NCBI GenBank assembly: GCA_947313855.1
Contig: CAMZNS010000035.1
Location: forward strand, 8,279-72,278
Direction of reading: 5' to 3'
Source of the DNA: an uncultured Deferribacteraceae bacterium
Lineage (GTDB): Bacteria; Chrysiogenota; Deferribacteres; CAMZNJ01
Length of the DNA stretch: 64,000 bases
Positions 53,159-61,719 of the stretch are shown piece after piece; the first letter of the stretch is position 1; each line of letters begins with the position of its first letter. The notes beneath the pieces were generated by a model. That model was not told where the DNA came from. It searched no databases and saw only the letters and a program-made list of their open reading frames with translations. The position numbers were made by a program, and so were the translations under genes.

Positions 53159-54616
53159 TTGTTTCATTCCATCCTTTTGCGTGTCAACGCCTTTATGATG
53201 CTTCTTCTGGCCATACCCATATTTCTTTGCATGCTCATGGCACTTGCCCTCAACGAGCCTGCAGCGTTCAAGGGTTTTTTCATTACCTTTATTGTGGCTA
53301 TTAGTGTTGGTTCGTTCATTACGTTCATCAACATTTCTGTTCCCCCAGCCAAGTTACGACCTAAAACAGGTTTTGTTATTGTTACAGCTTCATGGCTTTT
53401 GAGTTCCATCCTGTTCTCTTTCCCCTACTATTTTTCAGGAGCAATTCCCCATTGGGCTGATGCTTATTTCGAGACTGTGTCAGGTTTTACGACTACAGGC
53501 GGTAGTATTCTGCCTGATATTGAGGCTTTGCCCCGTTCGATCCTTTTTTGGCGTAGTATGACCCAGTGGCTTGGCGGTATTGGTATTGTTATCCTCACCA
53601 TTTCAGCCATGCCCATGTTGGGTATACGCAATATGAGTATGATGCAAGGCGAGGCAACAGGTATTAGTATTGGCAAGCTTGCACCACGAGCTTCATCTAC
53701 GGCTAAGATTATGTGGCTCATCTATCTTCTGCTGACCATCATGTCCACTTTTTTGTTAATGCTATCCGGTTTGGGTATTTATGATGCCCTTACCTTAACA
53801 TTTTCCACCGTATCGACTGGTGGGTTCTCCCCTTACAATGCTTATGTTCCTTACTTCAATACGTTTGATGTGGAGCTTATAGTTATTATTACGATGCTCA
53901 TCTCTAGCGTCAATTTTGCCCTCCTCTACTCCCTTTATAATGGTAAACCTCAGTCCCTTTTTCACAACTCCGAGTTACGTTTTTACCTTGCTGTTGTGTC
54001 ATTCATTTCCTTGGGAATATTTTTCATATTGATGGTAACAGGCACATACACCGACTGGATACTAGCCCTTCGCGAGTCGGTATTTCAGACTGTGTCCCTC
54101 ATTAGTACCACAGGGTTTGCGACTACAGATTACGGTTTGTGGCCATATCAGGCACAGTTTTTGTTACTCATGACGTTTTTTATTGGTGGTTGTGCTGGAT
54201 CAACAGCTGGTGGAGTCAAGCCTATTCGCATACTAGTTATGTTCAAGCAGACGATACTCGAGCTTAAGTACCTTCTTTATCCTAACGGTATATTTTCCCT
54301 CAAGATTAATAAAATGTCTGTACCGAAAAGCACACTGGGTATTGTTACAGGTTTCATCACGCTTTACACCTTGACAGTACTAGTTACCACCATGATTGTT
54401 GCAACTGGCGGTCATAGCCTTGAGACATCCTTTTCCGCAGCGATTTCTGCCATTGGCAACGTTGGTCCCTCTTTTGGAGCTATCGGTGCCGTTGGCGATT
54501 TCAGTTTTTTCCAAGACTACATCAAGGTTACCTTAAGTTTAGCGATGATAGCGGGACGTCTTGAGCTTTACACCACCGCTGTTGCCGTGATTGTTATCTG
54601 GTGTCGCAAGGTGTAA
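53159..54616 (+). CDS. trkH: Trk potassium channel subunit TrkH
   Basis: Membrane subunit moving K+ (485 residues, about ten helices). The four selectivity-filter repeats can be read: SGFTTTGGS, STVSTGGFS, ISTTGFATT and SAIGNVGPS; the C-terminal MIAGRLELYTTA is typical. TTG 53159 is the likely start, with GGGG 7 bases upstream; no ATG lies near. Operon partner of trkA. Confidence 0.95.
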   Translation: MFHSILLRVNAFMMLLLAIPIFLCMLMALALNEPAAFKGFFITFIVAISVGSFITFINISVPPAKLRPKTGFVIVTASWLLSSILFSFPYYFSGAIPHWADAYFETVSGFTTTGGSILPDIEALPRSILFWRSMTQWLGGIGIVILTISAMPMLGIRNMSMMQGEATGISIGKLAPRASSTAKIMWLIYLLLTIMSTFLLMLSGLGIYDALTLTFSTVSTGGFSPYNAYVPYFNTFDVELIVIITMLISSVNFALLYSLYNGKPQSLFHNSELRFYLAVVSFISLGIFFILMVTGTYTDWILALRESVFQTVSLISTTGFATTDYGLWPYQAQFLLLMTFFIGGCAGSTAGGVKPIRILVMFKQTILELKYLLYPNGIFSLKINKMSVPKSTLGIVTGFITLYTLTVLVTTMIVATGGHSLETSFSAAISAIGNVGPSFGAIGAVGDFSFFQDYIKVTLSLAMIAGRLELYTTAVAVIVIWCRKV

Positions 54617-54703
54617 GGTTAGAAATGGGGGGGGGTATTACGATGGAAGCTCTTCAGCAAGTTAAATGATGGGGGGTTAACATAGGTGAAGCATAAGGAA
54701 GAA

Positions 54704-54777
<74 letters not shown>

Positions 54778-54900
54778 CGTAACGGAATTCAATCAAACCA
54801 AAACGTTCAACTGAATTACAAGCATACCCGAACAATAACAAAAAAGCAAGAACTATTTACCACGGAACAATAAATTTCACCACTCAAGCTGTAAATAGTA

Positions 54901-54929
54901 TTGATAAATAACTACTTAGCTTGTATAAT
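54901..54929 (+). promoter_or_regulatory. Promoter of galE
   Basis: TTGATA (54901-54906), a 17-base spacer and TATAAT (54924-54929). The rest of the 54617-54995 spacer holds only the tRNA. Confidence 0.75.
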
Positions 54930-54995
54930 TTATATGAATAATATCGAATAATATCAACCAAGAGAGTTGCAAATACACCACAAAAGGGGGAAACT

Positions 54996-56003
54996 ATGCC
55001 CACAACAAACGGTAACGTTCTAATCACTGGAGGCGTTGGCTTTATCGGCTCACATGTTGCCAAAACCCTACACCACAACAACTTCTCAACCGTTTTATAC
55101 GACAACCTCTCTGCTGGCGAACCCATCAACAAACTCTACGGCACATTCATCGAAGGGGATATCACTGATCGCAAAAAAGTCATCAAAGTGCTGGAAGAGT
55201 ACAATATCACAAGCGTCATACATGCCGCTGCATTCATCGAAGTCGGACTATCCATGACTGATCCCCTATCCTTTTACACCAACAACCTCCACGGCGGCAT
55301 AACCGTTTTGGAAGCCATGCGTCATGTTGGTGTCAACAATTTTGTCCTCTCCTCCACAGCAGCTGTTTACGGTATCCCCAAAACCACACCCGTAACGGAA
55401 GACGCTCCCAAAACCCCCATCAACCCCTACGGATCATCGAAACTGATGCTCGAAGAGGTACTTCAGGACGCTAGTCGTGCCCACAACATACGCTCGGTCT
55501 CCCTGCGATACTTCAACGCATGCGGTGCCGACGCCGACCTCGAAATGGGCGTCAACCGTGATCCCATCATCCACCTTATCCCCAATGTTGTGAACTCAGT
55601 AATCGAAGGTATCCCCATGACTGTTAATGGCAACGACTACAACACCCCCGATGGCACATGCGTGCGAGATTACATCCACGTGTCGGATTTGGCCGAAGGA
55701 CACCTGCTCGCCCTAAACTACCTTCGCAAGGGTGGTGCGACTAATGTGTTCAACCTTGGTACGGGTAAGGGGTTCAGTATCATGGAGATTATCGACTCGG
55801 TGGAGCGTATTACGGGTAAGAGGGTGGCGTATACCTTGGGTGCAAGGCGTGCTGGTGATCCCTCTGAGCTTGTTGCCAATGCTCAGCGTGCCAACGAAGT
55901 GCTCGGGTTTGCTCCATGCCACTCTAGTATCGACAATATTGTGAAAACAACGTATGAGTGGGAGATGCACAAACGTAACCGTCTTGCCAAGACTAGGCTT
56001 TAG
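54996..56003 (+). CDS. galE: UDP-glucose 4-epimerase
   Basis: Extended short-chain dehydrogenase interconverting UDP-glucose and UDP-galactose, or the N-acetyl forms (335 residues). The NAD site is GGVGFIGSHVAK; catalysis uses Ser in STAAVYG and the NPYGSSK Tyr-Lys pair; CVRDYIHVSDLAEGH is typical. AAAGGGGG precedes the ATG. It is probably part of surface sugar metabolism together with the converging pse cluster. A long repeat array begins right at the stop. Confidence 0.94.
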   Translation: MPTTNGNVLITGGVGFIGSHVAKTLHHNNFSTVLYDNLSAGEPINKLYGTFIEGDITDRKKVIKVLEEYNITSVIHAAAFIEVGLSMTDPLSFYTNNLHGGITVLEAMRHVGVNNFVLSSTAAVYGIPKTTPVTEDAPKTPINPYGSSKLMLEEVLQDASRAHNIRSVSLRYFNACGADADLEMGVNRDPIIHLIPNVVNSVIEGIPMTVNGNDYNTPDGTCVRDYIHVSDLAEGHLLALNYLRKGGATNVFNLGTGKGFSIMEIIDSVERITGKRVAYTLGARRAGDPSELVANAQRANEVLGFAPCHSSIDNIVKTTYEWEMHKRNRLAKTRL

Positions 56004-56004
56004 G

Positions 56005-56253
56005 CACGTTGGTGCGTCACGGCGTTGTACGTTGGTGCGTCACGGCGTTGTACGTTGGTGCGTCACGGCGTTGTACGTTGGTGCGTTGTACGTTGGTGCG
56101 TTGTACGTTGGTGCGTTGTACGTTGGTGCGTTGTACGTTGGTGCATCACGGCGTTGTACGTTGGTGCGTTGTACGTTGGTGCGTTGTACGTTGGTGCGTT
56201 GTACGTTGGTGCATCACGGCGTTGTACGTTGGTGCGTTGTACGTTGGTGCATC
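56005..56253. repeat. 15-bp/24-bp composite tandem array between galE and pseG
   Basis: Units of CGTTGGTGCGTTGTA (15 bp) mixed with longer units in which TCACGGCGTTGTA or CATCACGGCGTTGTA follows GGTGCG, about 14 in total. It fills the gap between two converging genes and ends 10 bases from the pseG stop. Confidence 0.96.
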
Positions 56254-56263
56254 ACGCCCCCCA

Positions 56264-57223
56264 CTACTTACCGCGAATCACCGCCAACAACCTGTCCACA
56301 CCCCGACCATCCACTAAGCCACAAAGCTTCTGTGTGATAAAGCTTCGTTTGACAGGATTCTCTAGAATGGCTATGCGATCCATCATTATGCGAAAGACGT
56401 GTGGTGCGGATATCCTCCCGGCACTAAATGCTAGGCTGTTTGCGATGAAGTATTCGTAGTTCATGCGTTGATTGCCCCTCACTCCAAACAGAATCATAGG
56501 CACACCGTAGTATGCTAATTCGTAAGAGATGGTGCTTGCTGTAACGATTGCGATGTCGCATTTTGCCATAAGTTTCCCCATGTTTGTGGCATCGAGTCCT
56601 GTGTAGTGGTGCAGGTTTCGGAGGTCGTATGTTGAGTTTGGTGCAACAACGTGTATCTGTTTTTGTGGGTAATAGCTTGCTAGGTAGTATCCTACGCTGG
56701 AGCTTTTGTCTTGTGAGTCCGATCCACCTAGCATTACGAGTATATTTTCTATGCCGTTTTTTGATGGGTTGTAGGCGTGTTGTTTGAATCCTTTTCTTAG
56801 TGGGAAAAAGTTTGCTCCAAGGTAGTAGCTTGAGTCGTATTTTATTGTTAGTTTGTCGGGTGCGTATGCGTTGTAGTTGATGACCGTTGCCCCTTTCGGG
56901 TAGTTGATTCGGAAGCTGTCGTCCATGAAGACTAAGCGTTTGTTGACGGAGTTTAGGTAGGCACATTCTTGTTCGCTATAGCTGTATGAGTCGATGATAA
57001 CGCATACATCGCCGGCTAAAAGTGAGTAAGCGTCCCTTATTATTCGTTCTTTTATAATTTTTTTGTAGTTGTATGTTTGTATGACAGACTCCCCCAAGTC
57101 GTCCACATCTGCTAGTACGATGTATTCATCTGTTTTCAGGGCATCCATCAGTCCGCTCATTCGGTATAAATGTCCTAACCCCGCATCCCTTCCCCCTTCT
57201 GTAATAAAAATATATTTGGCCAT
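56264..57223 (-). CDS. pseG: PseG-like UDP-diacetamido-trideoxy-altropyranose hydrolase
   Basis: GT-B fold nucleotide-sugar hydrolase that removes UDP in pseudaminic acid synthesis (319 residues). The N-terminal GGRDAGLGHLYRM carries the catalytic His; LVMLGGSDSQDK and IVTASTISYELAYYGVP form the UDP site. It overlaps the upstream cytidylyltransferase stop by one base (TAATG), indicating coupling. Last gene of the pse cluster as transcribed. Confidence 0.88.
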   Translation of the reverse strand: MAKYIFITEGGRDAGLGHLYRMSGLMDALKTDEYIVLADVDDLGESVIQTYNYKKIIKERIIRDAYSLLAGDVCVIIDSYSYSEQECAYLNSVNKRLVFMDDSFRINYPKGATVINYNAYAPDKLTIKYDSSYYLGANFFPLRKGFKQHAYNPSKNGIENILVMLGGSDSQDKSSSVGYYLASYYPQKQIHVVAPNSTYDLRNLHHYTGLDATNMGKLMAKCDIAIVTASTISYELAYYGVPMILFGVRGNQRMNYEYFIANSLAFSAGRISAPHVFRIMMDRIAILENPVKRSFITQKLCGLVDGRGVDRLLAVIRGK

Positions 57224-58149
57224 TACGATTCCTCACGCTCATCCTCTTTGTTGTTCAGGTTTATTTGTTGCAAGTGTGGTTGCTGGTTGAATAGCTTTAC
57301 TAGGCTTTCGAGGTGTATGTTTCTGCCTAGCCACCTGTGTTTCTGCGTACTTGTGCTTGTGCTTGTATCTGTATCGTCAACACTGTCTATATTTAAGATA
57401 CTTATGCAGCGTAAAAGTAGCAAATAATCATCAGGTTTATCGATAGTCACACGAATATTTGATGGTTTTGTTGCGTCTTGGGTTCCTATTTTTTGCAGTA
57501 TTTTTTTGATACCCACAGTTTTGTCCATCTGTTTTTTGCTAAACTGTTCCCCTTCTCGAATATATGTTGTTACGTGTTCCCGTTGGTCGGGGCTACAGTT
57601 GTTGTGTGCTCGTTCTAGTGCATCGAAGGTCATTATTTCGAAGTCCAATCCATGGGGGTATTCCCGTATGAGGTTGTTGCTCATGTAGTCCAAGCTGCCG
57701 TTCATGTTGCGAAACTGCTTTACCCCTTCGGAAATAAGGTTCGGATCGATGAATGGGCAGTCGGCTGTAACACGGATGACGATGTCGAGGTTGTGTTCTT
57801 TTGCTGCATGGTAGTATCTGCCGAGAACGTCATCGGAATCGCCGCGGAAAATAGCAACTCCACACCGCATAGTTGTTGTTCCTGTTGTTAGTCGTTCGTC
57901 CATGGAGTCAACAATTGCGTTGTCACCTTCGAGCACTGTTGTTGCGACAATAACCGTAAACTCATCAAGACTACTCGCCTTCTGTGCTGTGGCATCACCC
58001 CCCTGAAACATTAACATAGGCACCTGTGTGCACCTATCAACAACCCAATGTAAAACGTTATTATTGGAGGTGCGTGGGAGTGGCAGAAGCACTTTGTTTG
58101 GCAGGCGTGTTGATCCAACTCGAGCCTGAATAATAATTCCCATCTTCAT
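57223..58149 (-). CDS. SpsF-type cytidylyltransferase, likely PseF role
   Basis: Nucleotidyltransferase of the SpsF group (308 residues). The N-terminal GIIIQARVGSTRLPNKVL is diagnostic, with VIRVTADCPFIDP and YPHGLDFEIMT following. In pse clusters such proteins are expected to make CMP-pseudaminic acid. The usual campylobacter PseF is a shorter NeuA-like enzyme, so this is a different branch and the assignment rests on context. A DTSTSTST repeat lies near residue 270. ATG 58149 has GGGAG 6 bases upstream and begins 2 bases after the pseC stop. Confidence 0.75.
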   Translation of the reverse strand: MKMGIIIQARVGSTRLPNKVLLPLPRTSNNNVLHWVVDRCTQVPMLMFQGGDATAQKASSLDEFTVIVATTVLEGDNAIVDSMDERLTTGTTTMRCGVAIFRGDSDDVLGRYYHAAKEHNLDIVIRVTADCPFIDPNLISEGVKQFRNMNGSLDYMSNNLIREYPHGLDFEIMTFDALERAHNNCSPDQREHVTTYIREGEQFSKKQMDKTVGIKKILQKIGTQDATKPSNIRVTIDKPDDYLLLLRCISILNIDSVDDTDTSTSTSTQKHRWLGRNIHLESLVKLFNQQPHLQQINLNNKEDEREES

Positions 58150-58151
58150 AA

Positions 58152-59411
58152 CTAGCTCCCAATCCCCGCAACTAATGTTTCCACAATAAATATTAGATCT
58201 GCCTGCGAAAGACCGGGGTGGATGGGGAGCGTAAACGAGCGTTCGTAGAAGTTTTCCGCCACAGGTCTGCTTGTGGATTTGTGTCCATGTTTTCGGTAGT
58301 AAGGGTGCATGTACACGGGGATGTAGAGCACTTGTACCCCTACGCCACATGAGTGCATGTAGTCCACAACACGCTCCCTACTGATGCTACTGTGTAGGGT
58401 AATGGGGAAGAGGTGCCACCCATGGTCATGGTTAGTGTTTACGTTATCCGCGTGCAAACACGACGTTGGCAGCGTTACCATGGGGTTGCCACTCAGGGCA
58501 CGGGCATAAAACTCTGCAACACTACGTCTAGCATCGATGTTTTCGCGTAACCTGCTGAGTTGTGAAACTCCGAGAGCGGCATGGAGTTCGCTCATGCGAT
58601 AGTTGTACCCCAGCTCCACCATCTCCATGTAGTGAGCACCGTGGGACTTATTGACAAAGTTCCCTTTCTGTATGCCATGGTTGCGGAAAAGCTTCATTCT
58701 TTCGTAAAGGTGCTGGTTATTGGTGGTTGCTGCTCCCCCTTCGCCGGCGGCAACGTGTTTGATTGGATGGAAGCTAAAGGTTGTGATATCTGAGTACTTG
58801 CAGTTCCCCACCATATTTTCGGCGTTGACAGCGTTACCAGCGTTGACGGCGTTACCAGCGTTACCGTAACTTGCCCCTAGTGCGTGGCTAGCATCTTCCA
58901 CAACGCCTAGTGAGTATCGTTTTGCAATTTCGGCAATTTTATCCATACGACACGTTAGTCCGGCGTAGTGTACGGGTGCGATAATTGCTGTTTGTGGTGT
59001 AATGTACTCCTCTAGGGTGTTGACGTCCATGTTGGCATCTGTGTCAACGTCGCAGAAGTCAACATCAGCCCCTAGGTATCGTGCTGTGTTTGCTGTTGCG
59101 GCGAAAGTGATTGGTGTTGTTAGTAGTGTTTTGTGTTTCTGGTTATCGTGGTCATGGTCGTGGTCGTGGTCATCGCCACAGTTGCCCTTATCACCCAGCC
59201 CCAAAGCAAAGTAGGCGGCATGCAAGGCTGCTGTACCGCTACTGAAGACAAGAGCATATTTTGCCCCCACCATTTTGCATATTTCCCGTTCAAATTCCTC
59301 TGCAACGGGTCCCTGCGTGAGGTAGTTCGAGTTTAGCACCTCGACAACACGCTCCACATCATCGGGGTGTATGTTGTGTTCACCGTACCGTATTTGTTTG
59401 TTGTTGTTCAT
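58152..59411 (-). CDS. pseC: PseC, UDP-4-keto sugar aminotransferase
   Basis: PLP aminotransferase of the DegT/DnrJ family making UDP-4-amino-4,6-dideoxy-AltNAc (419 residues, about 40 more than usual). The PLP lysine is in SFHPIKHVAAGEGGA; FSSGTAALHAAYFALGLG and EDASHALGASYG are typical. Two low-complexity inserts lie in loops: a His/Asp run after GLGDKG (6-bp repeats near 59146-59175) and NAGNAVNAGNAV (18-bp repeats near 58822-58866). The ATG overlaps the pseB stop in an ATGA arrangement. Confidence 0.9.
   Translation of the reverse strand: MNNNKQIRYGEHNIHPDDVERVVEVLNSNYLTQGPVAEEFEREICKMVGAKYALVFSSGTAALHAAYFALGLGDKGNCGDDHDHDHDHDNQKHKTLLTTPITFAATANTARYLGADVDFCDVDTDANMDVNTLEEYITPQTAIIAPVHYAGLTCRMDKIAEIAKRYSLGVVEDASHALGASYGNAGNAVNAGNAVNAENMVGNCKYSDITTFSFHPIKHVAAGEGGAATTNNQHLYERMKLFRNHGIQKGNFVNKSHGAHYMEMVELGYNYRMSELHAALGVSQLSRLRENIDARRSVAEFYARALSGNPMVTLPTSCLHADNVNTNHDHGWHLFPITLHSSISRERVVDYMHSCGVGVQVLYIPVYMHPYYRKHGHKSTSRPVAENFYERSFTLPIHPGLSQADLIFIVETLVAGIGS
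58822..58866. repeat. 18-bp repeat inside pseC
   Basis: Two copies plus a partial of GCGTTGACGGCGTTACCA, in frame, in the loop after GASYG. Confidence 0.9.
59146..59175. repeat. Hexamer repeat inside pseC encoding His-Asp
   Basis: Repeated GTCATG/GTCGTG hexamers on the plus strand, read on the minus strand as alternating His and Asp, in the loop after GLGDKG. Confidence 0.9.
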
Positions 59412-60403
59412 GTTTGGTCGTCTATCCCTAGGTTGTTTATGATTTTTCTGAGATCATCTCGCGTCATTTTCCAGGGGTTGTTTAGGCTTGTGTATGAGAA
59501 TCCTTCGGCTACTTTTTCACCTTTGCCGATGTAGTCGGAGGTGTTGTCCCAAGAGTTGAATGCGGGCATTATTCGGTAGTGGTCGTCGTATTCGTAGGTG
59601 TAGAGTGCGTCGTCGGGGCTAATCATGGCTTCGTGCATTTTTTCCCCCGGTCTTACCCCTATTTCTACGATTTCGGATTTTTCGCAAACTCCTCGTGCAA
59701 ATTCGCCCATGGTTATGGATGGTATTTTGGGTATGAATATTTCACCACCGAGCATGGCGTCCATACTTTTGCCCACAAGTTTGACTGCGTCTTCGATTGT
59801 GATGTAGAAGCGTGTCATCTGTGTGTGAGTTACGGTAATGCGTTTTTCTTTGCGTTGTTTGATGAATATGGGCAGTACAGATCCTCGCGATCCGAGCACG
59901 TTACCGTATCTCAGTACTGAGAAGCGTGTTACCTTCCCACCGGCGTAAGAGTTCCCTGCGACAAATAGTTTGTCGGCACTGAGTTTTGTTGCACCGTAGA
60001 GGTTTGTGGGGTTGCAGGCTTTATCGGTGGACAAGGCTAGTACGCGTTTGACACCGGTTTCGATGGATGCTTCGATAACATTTTGTGCTCCAAAAACGTT
60101 AGTTTTTATGGTTTCGAAAGGGTTGTATTCCGAGGCGACAACTTGTTTGATGGCGGCGGCATGTACCACGTAGTCAACGTTGTACATGGCTGTTTTGAGT
60201 CTATCGGCATCCCGAACATCCCCTATGAAGAATCTTATTTGTGGTAGGTTTGCGAAAGTTTGCGCCATTTCGTGTTGTTTGAATTCGTCGCGGCTGAATA
60301 TAATTATTTTGTTTGGTGAGTAGTTGGTTAGGAGGTGTTTGACGAAAGCATGTCCGAAAGTTCCTGTTCCACCAGTGATAAGTATTGTTGAGTTATTAAA
60401 CAT
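59408..60403 (-). CDS. pseB: PseB, UDP-GlcNAc 4,6-dehydratase (inverting)
   Basis: First enzyme of pseudaminic acid synthesis, an NAD-type short-chain dehydratase/5-epimerase (331 residues). NAD site ITGGTGTFGHAF; catalytic region STDKACNPTNLYGATK; VLRYGNVLGSRGSV and VGVRPGEK-like GVRPGEKMHE are typical. ATG 60403 is chosen with GGGAGG just upstream. First gene of pseB-pseC-cytidylyltransferase-pseG. The synthase (PseI) and acetyltransferase (PseH) are not here. Confidence 0.94.
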   Translation of the reverse strand: MFNNSTILITGGTGTFGHAFVKHLLTNYSPNKIIIFSRDEFKQHEMAQTFANLPQIRFFIGDVRDADRLKTAMYNVDYVVHAAAIKQVVASEYNPFETIKTNVFGAQNVIEASIETGVKRVLALSTDKACNPTNLYGATKLSADKLFVAGNSYAGGKVTRFSVLRYGNVLGSRGSVLPIFIKQRKEKRITVTHTQMTRFYITIEDAVKLVGKSMDAMLGGEIFIPKIPSITMGEFARGVCEKSEIVEIGVRPGEKMHEAMISPDDALYTYEYDDHYRIMPAFNSWDNTSDYIGKGEKVAEGFSYTSLNNPWKMTRDDLRKIINNLGIDDQT

Positions 60404-60459
60404 TTCACCTCCCAAAGCTAGACGCAATTACCGAAGTTAGACGCAATTACAAGGTAAGC

Positions 60460-60489
60460 TTTACACTATCCCACTAATTATAGTACAAT
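60460..60489 (+). promoter_or_regulatory. Promoter of recF, abutting the start codon
   Basis: TTTACA (60460-60465), an 18-base spacer and TACAAT (60484-60489). The -10 ends 5 bases before the recF ATG, with no ribosome site between, which predicts a leaderless mRNA. Confidence 0.6.
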
Positions 60490-60494
60490 ACCCC

Positions 60495-61676
60495 ATGTTT
60501 GTAAATAATATTAAATTAAGAAACTTCCGCAACCACTCCTTTCTCAATCATCAACTGCAACGTCAAACATATATTTATGGCGATAACGGTTCCGGCAAAA
60601 CATCCATCCTCGAAAGCATCTACCTTGCACTAAACCTCCGAACATTCAAAAAACAAACACTGAAAAATATTATCCAGTTCGGCGAACAATCATTCCACGT
60701 AACAGTATCCATCAGCCAGCAACAGCAACATGCCTCCAACCACGGTGCGGACAACCACGGTGCGAACAACCACGGTGCGGACAACCACGGTGCGAACAAC
60801 CACGGTGCGAACAACAACATCACCCTATTCTACCAAGACGAGATAATACTCAAAAACAACGGCGAAAAGGTTGACAGCAATATTGAACACCTACACAACA
60901 ACCCTGTAATCTACTATTCGCCAAACACCGACAGCCTCCTATCCACAGACCAAAGCACAAAACGAAAACAATTAGACAAAATCGTGTTCCACACATACAG
61001 CAACTACGCCAACGAACTCAATACCTACAACCGACTACTAAACCAAAAAAGACACCTGCTCCATGGCGTACAAAACAGCGACGGATACCTCTCCCCCAAC
61101 AACCAAACACTACTGAAAGTCATCAACGACCAACTCATACCAATCGCAAAAACTATCCACCACAGACGTAGCAAAATCGTTGAACAGATAAACCTAAACC
61201 TCAACAACCTCTATGACAAACTAAACAGAGCAGAACCCGAACTGCACACACAAATATACCTGTCGTACTCGTCCAATGTTGACCCTAACCACAACACAGA
61301 AGCCACGACAAACCTACTCGAAAGGGAAAAAATCGAAGGAACACCCCTGTACGGAATACACCGTGATCGAATAAATATTCGAAAAGATGGCAAAATATTC
61401 GAAAAATTCCCATCGTTCGGTCAAGGCAAAGCGTTCCACATCACCCTACTCAAAAGCATATCCCAAATAATCAGCGATGAACGGGGTATTATGCCATTAA
61501 TTCTACTAGACGACTTCGAAGCAGGGCTGGACAACCGACGAATAAAGTCGCTGCTATCCATGTTTGATAGTACTCGCAACCCGCAAATTATTGCAACAGG
61601 GGTAAACCCATCAACAAACCTAAACCATATGCACAACATACATATCGCCACAACACCGACAGACAATCATAACTAG
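60495..61676 (+). CDS. recF: DNA replication and repair protein RecF
   Basis: SMC-like ATPase loading RecA at gaps (393 residues). Walker A is GDNGSGKTS; the signature region is SFGQGKAFHITLLKS, less canonical than usual; Walker B is PLILLDDFEAGLD. An insert of five NHGA(D/N) pentapeptides, from 15-bp repeats (60738-60812), lies early in the head domain after VSISQQQQ. It is transcribed divergently from pseB and followed by the CCA enzyme and coaE; the usual dnaA-dnaN-recF setting is absent. No ribosome binding site. Confidence 0.92.
   Translation: MFVNNIKLRNFRNHSFLNHQLQRQTYIYGDNGSGKTSILESIYLALNLRTFKKQTLKNIIQFGEQSFHVTVSISQQQQHASNHGADNHGANNHGADNHGANNHGANNNITLFYQDEIILKNNGEKVDSNIEHLHNNPVIYYSPNTDSLLSTDQSTKRKQLDKIVFHTYSNYANELNTYNRLLNQKRHLLHGVQNSDGYLSPNNQTLLKVINDQLIPIAKTIHHRRSKIVEQINLNLNNLYDKLNRAEPELHTQIYLSYSSNVDPNHNTEATTNLLEREKIEGTPLYGIHRDRINIRKDGKIFEKFPSFGQGKAFHITLLKSISQIISDERGIMPLILLDDFEAGLDNRRIKSLLSMFDSTRNPQIIATGVNPSTNLNHMHNIHIATTPTDNHN
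60738..60812. repeat. 15-bp tandem repeat inside recF
   Basis: Five units of AACCACGGTGCGGAC / AACCACGGTGCGAAC, in frame. Confidence 0.97.
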
Positions 61677-61719
61677 CACGAATAAAAATAGAAATAGGAC
61701 GCTAACCGGAAAAATAACC

